Shown: positions 9,031-18,108 of the stretch, piece after piece
How the letters are laid out: every line of letters begins with the position of its first letter
Position numbering within the stretch: position 1 is the stretch's first letter
DNA from: UBA6627 sp965248675
GTDB lineage: Bacteria > Chloroflexota > Dehalococcoidia > UBA2979
Direction of reading: 5' to 3'
Assembly: GCA_965248675.1 (NCBI GenBank)
Contig: CBDFJZ010000008.1
Span: 496,001-560,000 of the forward strand
DNA length: 64,000 bases
Program-made: the position numbers and the translations under genes
The notes under the pieces: model-generated
Seen by the model: the letters and a program-made list of their open reading frames with translations, nothing else
Databases searched by the model: none
Told to the model about the DNA's origin: nothing

Positions 9031-9950
9031 GCGAACCACTCGCGCGTGGCGACCAGATCGCTCTGGATCTGCGCGCTGAGCGCTTCGATGCCGTCGAACT
9101 TCTGCTCCGCGCGGAGGCGGTGGAGCAGCTCGATCGTCACCACCTCGCCGTAGAGATCGCCCTCGAAATCGAGCAGGTGCGTCTCGACGAGGCGCGTCGG
9201 TTCACCGTCGAAGGTGGGGCGCACACCAATGTTGGTGCAGGCTTCGAACTCGCGATCGCCGACGAGCGCGCGGGTGACGTAGACGCCGTTCGGCGGGAGC
9301 CAGCGGTCGGCGCTGACGCCGACGTTGAGGGTCGGGAAGCCGATCTGGCGGCCGCGTTCGTCGCCGTGCAGCACCGGGCCGCGCAGGAGGAACGGGTGTC
9401 CGAGGAGCTGCGAGACCGTCTCGAGCTCGCCAGCCTGGAGCGCCTCGCGCACGCGCGTGCTCGACACGTGGTCGTCGCCATCGCCCAACAGCGACACGGC
9501 CAGCACCTCGAAGCCGAGCGCGGCGCCGATCTCGGTCAGGACCTCGACCGTGCCCTCGCCGCCACGCCCGAGGCGGAAGTCCTCGCCAACGACGAGCAGG
9601 CGCATCCGGGTCTCCTCGACGAGCAGCTGACAGAAGTCCCGCGCCGATACCTGCTGCACCTCAGAGGTGAACTGGAGAACCGATACGAAGTCAGCACCAA
9701 GGTCGCGGAGCAGCTCGACGCGGCGTTCGAGCGATTCGAGGTAGGTGATCTTGACGTCCGGTCGCACCACGCTGAGCGGGTGGGGATGGAAGGTGATGAT
9801 CCCGCCGGTGACGCTGCGCGCGCGCGCCTCCTCGATCATTCGCTCGATCAGCATCTGGTGCCCGCGGTGGACACCGTCGAACACGCCGATCGAGATCGCG
9901 TGCGCTCCGGGTGTGACGCTGCTCTGCAGCTCCTGACGGACCAACAGCAC
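9027..9950 (-). CDS. ribF: bifunctional riboflavin kinase / FAD synthetase
   Basis: Makes FMN from riboflavin and FAD from FMN. The N-terminal nucleotidyltransferase domain has GVFDGVHRGHQ (residues about 22-32) and SSTRVREAL. The C-terminal flavokinase domain has GRQIGFPTLNV and NIGVRPTF. The length (307 aa) is typical. The start is GTG 9950 with a GGGAGGGAG-like site just upstream. Its stop overlaps the tyrS start by 4 bases, so the two form a two-gene operon read leftward. Confidence 0.95.
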   Translation of the reverse strand: MLLVRQELQSSVTPGAHAISIGVFDGVHRGHQMLIERMIEEARARSVTGGIITFHPHPLSVVRPDVKITYLESLERRVELLRDLGADFVSVLQFTSEVQQVSARDFCQLLVEETRMRLLVVGEDFRLGRGGEGTVEVLTEIGAALGFEVLAVSLLGDGDDHVSSTRVREALQAGELETVSQLLGHPFLLRGPVLHGDERGRQIGFPTLNVGVSADRWLPPNGVYVTRALVGDREFEACTNIGVRPTFDGEPTRLVETHLLDFEGDLYGEVVTIELLHRLRAEQKFDGIEALSAQIQSDLVATREWFA

Positions 9951-10282
9951 CGGTGGCGACTCCCTCCCGCGACCGGGGCAACACGACGGTCATCCGCACG
10001 ATCGGAGGCGACCGGATCGTACCATCGGGCACTCGCACGAGAGAGCCGCGGAGGCCAACCGGGGGTCGGTGCCTACGCATGCCGTGAGGGCGAGGCAGGA
10101 AGCTACGTCGTTCCCGGGTCGCCAACACGAAGCGAAGCTCTGCCTATACGAGGTGAGCGCGGAGATGGAGATCGAGGACGTAGCTGGCACGGGCTTGCGA
10201 TCGTGTGACTGTCGCGCCGTCTCGTTCGCGAGGGCCAGGCAATCGACAGTCCCGGGATCTCTGCCCCCGAAGGGCGCTCGCG

Positions 10283-13198
10283 GTGACTATCATCACCGCC
10301 GTGGTCAGCGCTGAACCCTTCGTCGGCCGGCGGCAGGAACTCGAGCGGCTCGGCGAGGCGTTCGACGGCGCGCGCGACGGTCGAGGCAGCCTCGTGATGA
10401 TCACGGGTGAGCCGGGCATCGGCAAGACCCGCCTCGCGCGCGAACTCGAAGGCTACGCCAGCGAGCACGGCGCACGGGTGCTCTGGGGACGGGCGCATGA
10501 GGCGGGCGGCGCCCCTGCCTACTGGCCGTGGGTGCAGGCTCTCCGCCAGTTAGTCGAGGCAACCGACGGCGAAGAGCTGCGCGGCTGGCTCGGCAGCGGC
10601 GCCGGCGAGGTCGCCCGCGTCGTCCCCGAGCTGCGCGCGCATCTGCCCGACCTGCCGGAGCCCGAGCCGATCACCGACCCGGAGTCGGCGCAGTTCCGGC
10701 TCTTCGACGCCTTGGCCACTTGCCTGAGGAACGTCGCGAGCGCGACACCACCGGTGCTGGTGTTGGACGACCTGCACTGGGCTGATCGATCGACGCTGCT
10801 GTTGCTCGAGCACGTCGCGCTCGAACTATCTCGCGCCAACCTGCTCCTCGTCGGCACGTACCGCGACGTGGAACTCGGCCGCCAGCACCCGCTGGAGCAG
10901 GCGCTGGCGGGGATCGGCCGCGCGGAGCGCTTCCAGACCATCGACCTGCCCGGGCTCTCCGAGGAAGACGCGGCCTCCTACGTGCGAGCGACCACTGGCG
11001 TCGAGCTACCGGCGGAGGCGATGCGGTCGATCTACCACGAGACCGAGGGCAACGCCTTCTTCCTCCAGGAGGTGGTGGCGCTGATGGCCCAGGAGGGGAC
11101 GCTCGAATCCGGAGACGTGAGCGTGCCTCCGAGCGTGCGCGCAGCGATCGGGCGCCGGCTGAACGTGCTCTCGGAGCAGGGCGACGAGCTGCTGCGCATA
11201 GCCGCCGTCGTCGGTCGCGAGTTCAGCGAGCAGCTGCTCGCCCGGATGTCGGACCACGGCGCCGTGCCGGAACTGCTCGAATCCGTCCTTGCTGCTGGCC
11301 TGATCGAGGAAACAGGCGCTCCCGGCGAGTCTCGCTTCACGTACGCGCTGATCCAGGAGACGCTGCTGGGCGAGCTCTCGATCAGCCGCCAGGTGAGACT
11401 GCACGGCGCCGTCGCCGAGTCGATGGAGCGCATGTTCGGCGCGCGTGCCGATGAGCACGCCCCGGAGCTGGCGCACCACTACGTGCAGTCGGCCACGCTC
11501 TCGCGACAGCACGCCGAGAAGGCCGCTCGTTACAGCAAGATCGCCGCGGGCCAGGCGGCGGCGCAGGCCGGATGGCACGAGGCTGCCCGCCGCTACGAGG
11601 CCTGCCTCACCGTAATCGCGGAGACGGACAGCGCGTTGGACGAGGACGAGGCCGCGCTACTGACGGCCCTTGGGACGAGCCATCGCAACGCGGGAGCGCC
11701 GCGGGATGCCTGGCGCAGCCTGATGCGTGCTCGCACGTTCTACCAGCAGCGAGGTGACGGCGCCGGGCTCGCCCGCGCGACGCTGGAGGCCCTGCAGGTG
11801 ATCGCGCCACCCGACAGGCAGATCGCGATCGTGCAGGAGGCGCTGGAGGCGATCGGGGAGGACGAACCCTATCTCGAGGCCATGCTTTCGGCGGTGGTGA
11901 TAGGCACCATCGGCAGACCGGCGATCGACGCAGAGACGGTAGCGGACCTCGAGCAGCGAACCAGGGCGCTCGTCGACCGTCACCATTTCGAGGACGTCGC
12001 GGCCCTGCTGCTGCTCGCCGACGGTGTGCGCCTTGCCTACGACGGTCGCCTCGATGAGGCGGCGGCCGCGTGCGGGCAGGCGCACGAGCGGCTGGCGGCG
12101 CTCGTGCTCGTGTCCGATGCGGCGACGGCCGCATACGAACTCGTCGCCTTGCGCTGTGTCATTGGTGATCTCGACGCGGCGGAGCGGGCGGGCAAGGAGG
12201 CGCTCGCCTACGCCAGTGGAGTGCACCTCCGCCTAACGGAGGCAAACCTCCGTGTATACCTCGCTAGCGTGGCGCTCTCACGCTGTGACTTCGACCGCTT
12301 CGACGCGCTGGCGGCCGAGCTTTCAGGGGAGGACACGACTGGGTTCGCGCAGCTGCTCACGACGCGCGCGGAGATGGCGGGAGACGGTGAAGGGGTGCTG
12401 GCTTCGATGCCGGTGCCGCAGATGGCCAGCGGCATCCCGGCGTGGCTCGCGTGGCTGCACGGCTGCCGCGCCCGTGCGTTTTTCAATGCCGGTGAGGAGC
12501 GAGCGGCGCGCGAGGAGTTCGGCCGCTCGATCGAGATGTCGGAAGCCGCCACCGGTGGTGACGGCCGCCAGCCGTGGCCCGACTCGGCGGCGGAGCTCGA
12601 TGAATGCCTGCTTGCGCTCGGCGATGACGCGCTCGCGGGGCGGGTCTACTGGTACCTCGTGGGACTCATGTCAGAAGCGAAGTTGGGCCGTCTGGGGCGT
12701 GGCCTCGACCACATCCGCGGCGCGCTCGCGCTACGACTCGACCTCGTCGAGGAGGCCGAGCAGCACTATCGCACCGGCCTCGAGTGGGCGGAGCGTGAGG
12801 GCGTGCCCATCGAGCTGGGCCGCTGCCACCAGGGCCTGGCTGAGGTGGCCGTCCGCCGGGGCGAGATAGCCGAGGCGCTGGAGCACCTCGACACGGCGGC
12901 GGAACTCTTCGAACGGCACGGCGCCAAGCTCTACCTCGACCAGGTGCGCGCGCGCCAGGAGGAGCTGCGCCCTCCAGCGCGTGGGCGACGCGCTTCGTAC
13001 CCGGCCGGTCTCACCGAACGCGAAGTGGAGGTATTGCGCCTAGTGGCGGCTGGGAAGGCCAACCGGGCGATCGCCGAGGCGCTGGTGATCAGCGTGAGCA
13101 CTGTCACGCACCACATAACGAACATCTTCAACAAGCTCGGCGTGAAGAATCGCGCCCAGGCGACCCGCCGGGCCGTCGAGCACGACCTCACCCAGTAG
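10283..13198 (+). CDS. large ATP-binding LuxR-family transcriptional regulator (AAA/TPR/LuxR HTH)
   Basis: A regulator of about 970 residues. The N-terminal STAND/AAA module has FVGRRQELERL, Walker A GEPGIGKTRLA and Walker B VLVLDDLHWAD. A long helical TPR-like middle region follows. The C-terminal LuxR helix-turn-helix is LTEREVEVLRLVAAGKANRA with STVTHHITNIFNKL. The start is taken as GTG 10283 (AAGGGCG upstream); GTG 10205 and GTG 10301 are in-frame alternatives. Such proteins sense a ligand through the ATPase/TPR part and bind DNA as oligomers (family knowledge); the ligand is unknown. Two operator-like palindromes follow its stop, so it may regulate the next gene (inference). Confidence 0.88.
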   Translation: MTIITAVVSAEPFVGRRQELERLGEAFDGARDGRGSLVMITGEPGIGKTRLARELEGYASEHGARVLWGRAHEAGGAPAYWPWVQALRQLVEATDGEELRGWLGSGAGEVARVVPELRAHLPDLPEPEPITDPESAQFRLFDALATCLRNVASATPPVLVLDDLHWADRSTLLLLEHVALELSRANLLLVGTYRDVELGRQHPLEQALAGIGRAERFQTIDLPGLSEEDAASYVRATTGVELPAEAMRSIYHETEGNAFFLQEVVALMAQEGTLESGDVSVPPSVRAAIGRRLNVLSEQGDELLRIAAVVGREFSEQLLARMSDHGAVPELLESVLAAGLIEETGAPGESRFTYALIQETLLGELSISRQVRLHGAVAESMERMFGARADEHAPELAHHYVQSATLSRQHAEKAARYSKIAAGQAAAQAGWHEAARRYEACLTVIAETDSALDEDEAALLTALGTSHRNAGAPRDAWRSLMRARTFYQQRGDGAGLARATLEALQVIAPPDRQIAIVQEALEAIGEDEPYLEAMLSAVVIGTIGRPAIDAETVADLEQRTRALVDRHHFEDVAALLLLADGVRLAYDGRLDEAAAACGQAHERLAALVLVSDAATAAYELVALRCVIGDLDAAERAGKEALAYASGVHLRLTEANLRVYLASVALSRCDFDRFDALAAELSGEDTTGFAQLLTTRAEMAGDGEGVLASMPVPQMASGIPAWLAWLHGCRARAFFNAGEERAAREEFGRSIEMSEAATGGDGRQPWPDSAAELDECLLALGDDALAGRVYWYLVGLMSEAKLGRLGRGLDHIRGALALRLDLVEEAEQHYRTGLEWAEREGVPIELGRCHQGLAEVAVRRGEIAEALEHLDTAAELFERHGAKLYLDQVRARQEELRPPARGRRASYPAGLTEREVEVLRLVAAGKANRAIAEALVISVSTVTHHITNIFNKLGVKNRAQATRRAVEHDLTQ

Positions 13199-13226
13199 CG
13201 CTCCGCCACTCGCGGTGAAGCTAGCT

Positions 13227-13264
13227 ATGGCAGGGCACTGCCATCAATGGCGGCGCACTGCCAT
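13227..13264. promoter_or_regulatory. two tandem operator-like palindromes
   Basis: ATGGCAG-GGCA-CTGCCAT (13227-13244) is a perfect 7-bp inverted repeat. ATGGCGG-CGCA-CTGCCAT (13247-13264) repeats it 20 bp later with one mismatch. A third half-site ACTGCCAT lies at 13276-13283. The helical phasing and the position between a LuxR regulator and its downstream gene suggest a DNA-binding site. Confidence 0.45.
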
Positions 13265-13396
13265 CGGGGCGCCTGACTGCCATTTCTGCGCGCCCCTCGA
13301 AAGATGGCGGAGTCGCGCGATGGCACGGCGGCTCGCCGATCGCACCCTCGCAATCGACCGGCAGCAAGGAGCCGATCGAGGCGAAAGGAGAGTGCG

Positions 13397-13954
13397 ATGC
13401 AGGTCACACGAAACGAGGGACGAGGGTTCGCAGCGCGAGGAACAGCAGCTGTCAGCAGTCGCCGCATGCGCATTGGCGTGCTGCTCGGGTTGCTCGTGGT
13501 CGCTGCACTGGCGTGGTACACGCAGACCGCAGCCGCCCCCGCGCCGATCCAGCCACCGGCTCCAGTCACCGCGGGCAGCGAGGCGGTCGCGCCACCGCAG
13601 ACCGCACCGATCTCTCTGGACCCGTACGCGGACTTCGAGCAGGAGCGCTGGGAAGAGCGGCGACTGGATGAGCTCGTGGCGGAGGAGCGGGCACGGATCG
13701 AGAACGAGAACGCTGCGGCGCTGGCCGCTGCACGCGGGGTGGACCTCTTCGAAGCGGCGTTCATCGAGCGGTTGATGTACGAGACCTTCATCATCGACCG
13801 CGCAAAGCTCCGCACGCGCGTCGCTTTCTACCACCTCGATCCCTACCAGGCCTACGAAGACGAGGTCTGGCTGGACCAGGTCGCCCGCGTGGAGAACGCG
13901 ACGCGGGCATCTGTAACTGACCCCCCTGGACGCGACCTTCGGATACCGTCCTGA
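13397..13954 (+). CDS. membrane-anchored hypothetical protein
   Basis: 185 residues from ATG 13397, chosen because GGAGAG lies 6 bases upstream. One transmembrane segment follows the basic SSRRMRIG (VLLGLLVVAALAWY, about residues 26-39), then an Ala/Pro-rich linker. A highly charged, helix-forming region (FEQERWEERRLDELVAEERARI) and a C-terminal part with YETFIIDRAKLR and DPYQAYEDEVW follow. I recognise no family. The topology suggests a short cytoplasmic N-terminus and an exported, coiled-coil-like domain. The palindromes at 13227-13264 lie in its upstream region. Confidence 0.6.
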   Translation: MQVTRNEGRGFAARGTAAVSSRRMRIGVLLGLLVVAALAWYTQTAAAPAPIQPPAPVTAGSEAVAPPQTAPISLDPYADFEQERWEERRLDELVAEERARIENENAAALAAARGVDLFEAAFIERLMYETFIIDRAKLRTRVAFYHLDPYQAYEDEVWLDQVARVENATRASVTDPPGRDLRIPS

Positions 13955-14041
13955 GGACGATCCTTCGCTGTTCGTCTCTGATTAGAGGATGCTGACTACC
14001 AGGCGCGAGGTCGGCCCGCTCGAGGGCGCGTTCATCAAACT

Positions 14042-14069
14042 GAGAGGCCCGGCGCCAGCCGGGCCTCTC
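14042..14069. terminator. strong hairpin, probable bidirectional terminator
   Basis: GAGAGGCCCGGC and its exact reverse complement form a 12-bp stem with a 4-base loop (GCCA). Only TCTGT follows, so a U-tract is weak. It is about 90 bases past the membrane-protein stop. Confidence 0.55.
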
Positions 14070-14320
14070 TCTGTGCCGTCTGACCGCCTGGTAGCAGCCG
14101 GCGCCATTACTCAGACGCCCTGATCAACAGCAGCGCAGAACGAGGTACTGCGGTAGCGGTCGGAACACGACGTTCGGTCGCTCGGCAAGAGACCCCCTGG
14201 CGTGTCCCACGAGCCGGTTATCGTGCGATAACCCGCTCTCGCCGCCCGTGCGCAAGCGGCCCAGGCGCTATGACGTGGCCCCAACCACGGGGGCCGGGCG
14301 TAGCGGGGACACGGCGCGAG

Positions 14321-14434
14321 GACCTCGAGGCTGCGCGCGAGCACCTCGATGCCGCCGGGGGGTTGTTCTCGCAGCACGGCGCGAAGCTGTACCTCGACCA
14401 GGTGATCGCGAAGAAGGAGATCCTCAAGGCCTAG
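14321..14434 (+). pseudogene. remnant of a LuxR/cyclase-type TPR protein C-terminus
   Basis: An open stretch of 37 codons plus stop reads EDLEAAREHLDAAGGLF, then SQHGAKLYLDQVIAKKEILKA. It closely resembles residues of the large regulator at 10283-13198 (EHLDTAAELFERHGAKLYLD) and the C-termini of ATP-binding cyclase-like regulators. There is no start and no recognisable upstream part, so it is a decayed paralogue tail. Confidence 0.5.
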
Positions 14435-14488
14435 CCCCACACGAGCTTGCGATCGGGTGTTTCGGATCTAGCCCGCGTACCTGCCCAG

Positions 14489-15592
14489 CTACACGAAGTC
14501 GAAGTCACCGGCTGTGACGTGCATCCGCAGGCGCGGATCGTCGAAACGTTCGATGCTGATTCCAGTGAGCCCGGTTCGACCAGGCGGCTCATCGAACTGC
14601 ACCGTCACCGGTCTGTTGATGTCGACGAAGCCGGCAGCGGTCAACGCAGGCTCGTCGGGATGGTCTGGTACCAGCCATGCGCTGATTTGACGGCAACCGA
14701 GCGACCGCATCCACTCCGCTCCGACCCGGACAAGCGTTGCCGCTGCATCGTGGGCGGGGTCAGTGAGGATGTCCGCCAGCACGGCGGTGTCGCCCGAGCG
14801 ACGGAATACCACGTATCCGGCAAGCGCCCGATCGCTGAAGGCGCCGAGGATCAGCGAGCGACCGGAGCGTGGATCGGCATACCGCCAGTTCAGGTAGCCA
14901 GCGCGCCTGAGTCGGGCGACATCGAACTGACCGCGAACGGCCTCCCAGAGGGTGTCCGCCCGCTCATCGAACTGCGAGAGCTCCCTGATCCCGTAACGGT
15001 CCGCGGTGCGCACCCTTCGAGGTTTCAAAGCCGCGATCGTCCGCCTTGCAGCGATCGGGAGGCGCATCAGCACCTGTCGCCAACCGCCGGTCCTGAAATC
15101 GGTCGCCAGCAGCGTCCGTAGGTCGAAACTGAGCACCCAGGTACGCACCAATCGATCGGTGAGGTTCCGATCGCCCACGTAGGTGGAGTTGACGATTCGC
15201 GGGGTGCGGCTCGGCGTGGCGATGCCGAGGTCGCCGGCCTGCGGAGTGCGCGAGGGGGCCTCGTTGATTCGCCGACTGAATCCGCGGCCCTGGAAGTTCG
15301 GGTGGACTGCCATGTCGGCGCCATCGTTGGTCATCACTTCGCGCCCGTCGAGCAGCGCTTTTCCCATCCAGCGCAGCTCGAGCGCGATGATCTCGCCGTC
15401 GATCTCGCCGACGGTGTGGTTCGGCTCGATGCCGGGTGGCTGCATCTTCCACAGGAGGTGTTCGAGCGCTGGAACCGAAATATCGAACGCTGGCCACCGC
15501 TCAAACGCCGCTTCGAGCACGGCGAGCATGGCCGGAGCGTCGTCGAGGGTCGCCTGCCGAAATGAGAGACTTTCGGAGCCGTCAGCACTCAT
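14489..15592 (-). CDS. GNAT-family N-acetyltransferase (double-domain)
   Basis: About 367 residues. The N-terminal GNAT domain shows FRQATLDDAPAMLAVLEAAF and the acetyl-CoA loop MAVHPNFQGRGFSRRI. The C-terminal half (GYLNWRYADPRSGRSLILGAF, then LADILTDPAHDAAATLV and GAEWMRSLGCRQISAWL) looks like a second GNAT fold, as in Eis-like or mycothiol-synthase-like proteins. The start ATG 15592 is preferred for its AAGGAG site; an in-frame GTG at 15631 lacks one. The substrate is unknown. The gene is monocistronic, between a gene remnant and scpA, read leftward. Confidence 0.8.
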   Translation of the reverse strand: MSADGSESLSFRQATLDDAPAMLAVLEAAFERWPAFDISVPALEHLLWKMQPPGIEPNHTVGEIDGEIIALELRWMGKALLDGREVMTNDGADMAVHPNFQGRGFSRRINEAPSRTPQAGDLGIATPSRTPRIVNSTYVGDRNLTDRLVRTWVLSFDLRTLLATDFRTGGWRQVLMRLPIAARRTIAALKPRRVRTADRYGIRELSQFDERADTLWEAVRGQFDVARLRRAGYLNWRYADPRSGRSLILGAFSDRALAGYVVFRRSGDTAVLADILTDPAHDAAATLVRVGAEWMRSLGCRQISAWLVPDHPDEPALTAAGFVDINRPVTVQFDEPPGRTGLTGISIERFDDPRLRMHVTAGDFDFV

Positions 15593-15915
15593 TGCCGTGC
15601 TCCTTACTGCCGCGCCCTGGTTCTCGGTCACAAAGCTAACGACTGAGCGCCGCGGAGGTCTCCCGCGTCCGGCCCCTCAGGCTAGAGGTCATCGCGAAAT
15701 GAAGCGATGCTGGCCGCCCCTGTGCCGGCCCACCAGGCCTCGGAGGGCAGATGTCGCGCGTAGGAACGGCCGGCTCGAGGGAGCCACCCGCGCGGATCGT
15801 TGCACCAGCTCACGAACCGGCACTCGTGTGGTGACACGCTCTCGCTTCCCATGCGCACGCGGGCTCCGGCGTTGAGCCGCGACCGCCCGTGGGCGCGGCG
15901 TCGAAGGGCCCCGGC

Positions 15916-16851
15916 TCAGACGCCGGTGAACTCCTCGGCCAGCTCGGCGAGATCGGGGATGGGGGCGCCGTCGATTTTGACGAGGTCGATGTCGCCGAAG
16001 CGCTCCGACTGCGTCGCCTCTAGATAGCTGGACTTGATGAGTTCGAGGACCGCGAGGAAGTCAACGATCACGGTGACGCGCGAGGTGGCGTGCTCGACGA
16101 GCTGGCGGAAGCTGGTGCGACCTTCGCGCTCGAGGAGATCAACCACGCCGCGCAGTCGGTCGCGGAGCCGGACCGGCTCGGGAGCGAGAGCGCCGATGGG
16201 CTCTTCTTCGGGCAGCCGCTCCATCACCTCGCGCAGCACGTCGACGAGGGAGTCAAGCGTGACGCGGTCGAGACCGGTCGGGAGCGCCACCGCGGGGGGA
16301 GCGACTTCGCGCCGGTAGGTCTGGTGCCCGGTGTCACGCTCGCGGAGGAACTGCGCGGCCTCCTTGAAGCGGCGGTATTCACGCAGCGTCTTCACGAGGT
16401 CGTCACCCTCGTCTTCCTCAATCTCGACCTCCTGCTGGTCCTCGGGCAGGAGCGCGCGCGACTTGAGGAGCAGCAGTCGAGCGCCGATCGCGACGAAATC
16501 GGCGAGCGCGCCGAGATTGATCTCGTCGGCGGAACGCAGGTACGCGAGGTACTGCTCCGTGACCTGAAGCAACGAGACTTCGGTCACGTCAAGTTCGTCG
16601 CGCTCGATCAGGTGGAGCAGCAGGTCGAGCGGGCCTTCGAACGCGCCCTCGAGGAGCGGGACCGTGAGCTGGAACGCCGGATCGGCTTCGGTCTTGCCGT
16701 CAGGGGTCTCGTCGGCGGCCGGAGGGTCCGGCGCGACGGCCTCGGAGGTGGCAACGCCCGCGGTGGTTCCGTCCGGGGTGACGGCCGTCGCCCCGTCGTC
16801 GGCGGTGGCGGCCGCGTCATCGGCGGTCGGTTCGATGATTTCGTTGGTCAC
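15916..16851 (-). CDS. scpA: segregation and condensation protein A
   Basis: Kleisin subunit that bridges SMC dimers with ScpB in chromosome condensation. After a low-complexity Asp/Ala/Thr-rich N-terminal extension of about 60 residues comes the ScpA core FEGPLDLLLHLIERDELDV, and the C-terminal winged-helix stretch VIVDFLAVLELIKSSYLEA. The start GTG 16851 has GGAGGAG 8 bases upstream and overlaps the aroH stop (GTGA). scpB, commonly adjacent, is not seen in this window. Confidence 0.93.
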   Translation of the reverse strand: MTNEIIEPTADDAAATADDGATAVTPDGTTAGVATSEAVAPDPPAADETPDGKTEADPAFQLTVPLLEGAFEGPLDLLLHLIERDELDVTEVSLLQVTEQYLAYLRSADEINLGALADFVAIGARLLLLKSRALLPEDQQEVEIEEDEGDDLVKTLREYRRFKEAAQFLRERDTGHQTYRREVAPPAVALPTGLDRVTLDSLVDVLREVMERLPEEEPIGALAPEPVRLRDRLRGVVDLLEREGRTSFRQLVEHATSRVTVIVDFLAVLELIKSSYLEATQSERFGDIDLVKIDGAPIPDLAELAEEFTGV

Positions 16852-17249
16852 GAGCTCGCTCCTCCGGCTGCCGCCTGGTGGCGGTCGACGAGGTCGGTGC
16901 GCAGCCGTCGTGCGCCGCGCAGGTAGATGTGCTGCAGCTCGCTGTTCGAGCGCTCGGTGTTGACGTGCATCAGGATCCGCACGCAGCGAGCCAGCGAGCC
17001 GGGGACGTTCATGTCGTGCATGCACTGGAGCGCGACGTCGGTCCAGCCGGCCTCGCGGGCCGCGACGGCGGGGAACTCCGCGTTGAGATCGACGGTGGTC
17101 GTAAAGATGATCGAGGCGACGTGATCGTGCTCGATCTGGTTCGCTTCGACGATCGCCGCGAGCAGCTCGCGCGTCGCCTCGAGGATCCCCTCGCGGGAGT
17201 TGGAGTCGACAGTCGTTGCGCCTCGGATCCCGCGGACCATCATTGGCAC
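16848..17249 (-). CDS. aroH: chorismate mutase, AroH class
   Basis: Converts chorismate to prephenate for Phe/Tyr synthesis. The trimeric AroH-type signature is clear: VRGIRGATTV at the N-terminus with the active-site Arg, a central TVDLNAEFPAVAAREAGW, and MNVPGSLARCVRIL with the second active-site Arg. The start GTG 17249 has GGAGAGG at 8 bases; ATG 17243 gives the usual family N-terminus MMVRG. It overlaps scpA by 4 bases and follows trpA by about 20. It competes for chorismate with the trp genes at 30180-37243. Confidence 0.9.
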   Translation of the reverse strand: MPMMVRGIRGATTVDSNSREGILEATRELLAAIVEANQIEHDHVASIIFTTTVDLNAEFPAVAAREAGWTDVALQCMHDMNVPGSLARCVRILMHVNTERSNSELQHIYLRGARRLRTDLVDRHQAAAGGASS

Positions 17250-17268
17250 GGCGATCGCCTCTCCACGC

Positions 17269-18108
17269 TCAGTCCGATCGATCGCCGGCGGCGACGGGCG
17301 TCGGCGTGCGTCCGCTGATCTGCTCGACGAAGCGACGCACCGCGGCGGCCCGTTCGTCGCGAGGCGCGGCGGCGACCACGTCGACGAACGCGCTGCCGAC
17401 GACGGCGCCGTCGGCGACCGCGCCAACCTGCTCTACGTGCTCACGCTCCGAGATGCCGAAGCCGACGGCGAGCGGGAGATCGGTGTGGCCGCGGACACGA
17501 TCGAGGAAGTCCTCGAGACCGGCGGCGATTTCCCGGCGGGCACCGGTGATGCCGGTCAGGCTGACACAGTAAACGAAGCCGCCGGCGTGCTCGGCGACAA
17601 GGCGCAACCGCTCGTCGGTCGAGGTTGGCGCGACCAGGTAGATCAGGTGCAAGCCCGCCGCCTGCGCGGGCTTCTCGATCTCGCGCGCTTCGTTCGGTGG
17701 CATGTCAACGACGATCAGCGCGTCGACGCCAGCCGCGACCGCATCGCGCACGAACGCCGCGCCGCCGTAGGCGAGCATCGGGTTGATGTAGCCCATGATG
17801 ATCAGCGGGATCGTGACGCCGGCCGCTCGCAGCTCGCGCACGTTGTCGAGAACGGTCTTCGGGGTGACGCCCTGCTCGAGCGCCTTGTGATATGCCTGCT
17901 GGTTCGTGGCGCCGTCGGCGAGCGGATCGCTGAACGGCAACCCGAGCTCGAAGGCGTCAGCGCCGCCGGCGATCGCGGCCTGCACGATCGCGGGCGTCGC
18001 GTCGGCCTCGGGCCAGCCGGCCGGGACGAACGGGATCAGCGCCGGCCGGCCCTCGGCGCGGGTGCGCGCGAACAACTCGGCGATTCGATCGGGTCGTTCG
18101 GCGGTCAA
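17269..18108 (-). CDS. trpA: tryptophan synthase alpha chain
   Basis: Cleaves indole-3-glycerol phosphate to indole and passes it to TrpB. The TIM-barrel motif ELGLPFSDPLADGATNQ contains the catalytic Glu and Asp, and GFGISEREHVEQV forms the phosphate loop. The start is TTG 18108: GGAGG lies 7 bases upstream and the TTG overlaps the CPBP stop as TTGA, so the two are coupled. Its 279 residues are normal length. It is detached from trpB (30180-31388) by about 12 kb of accessory DNA, unlike the usual adjacent trpBA. Confidence 0.94.
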   Translation of the reverse strand: MTAERPDRIAELFARTRAEGRPALIPFVPAGWPEADATPAIVQAAIAGGADAFELGLPFSDPLADGATNQQAYHKALEQGVTPKTVLDNVRELRAAGVTIPLIIMGYINPMLAYGGAAFVRDAVAAGVDALIVVDMPPNEAREIEKPAQAAGLHLIYLVAPTSTDERLRLVAEHAGGFVYCVSLTGITGARREIAAGLEDFLDRVRGHTDLPLAVGFGISEREHVEQVGAVADGAVVGSAFVDVVAAAPRDERAAAVRRFVEQISGRTPTPVAAGDRSD

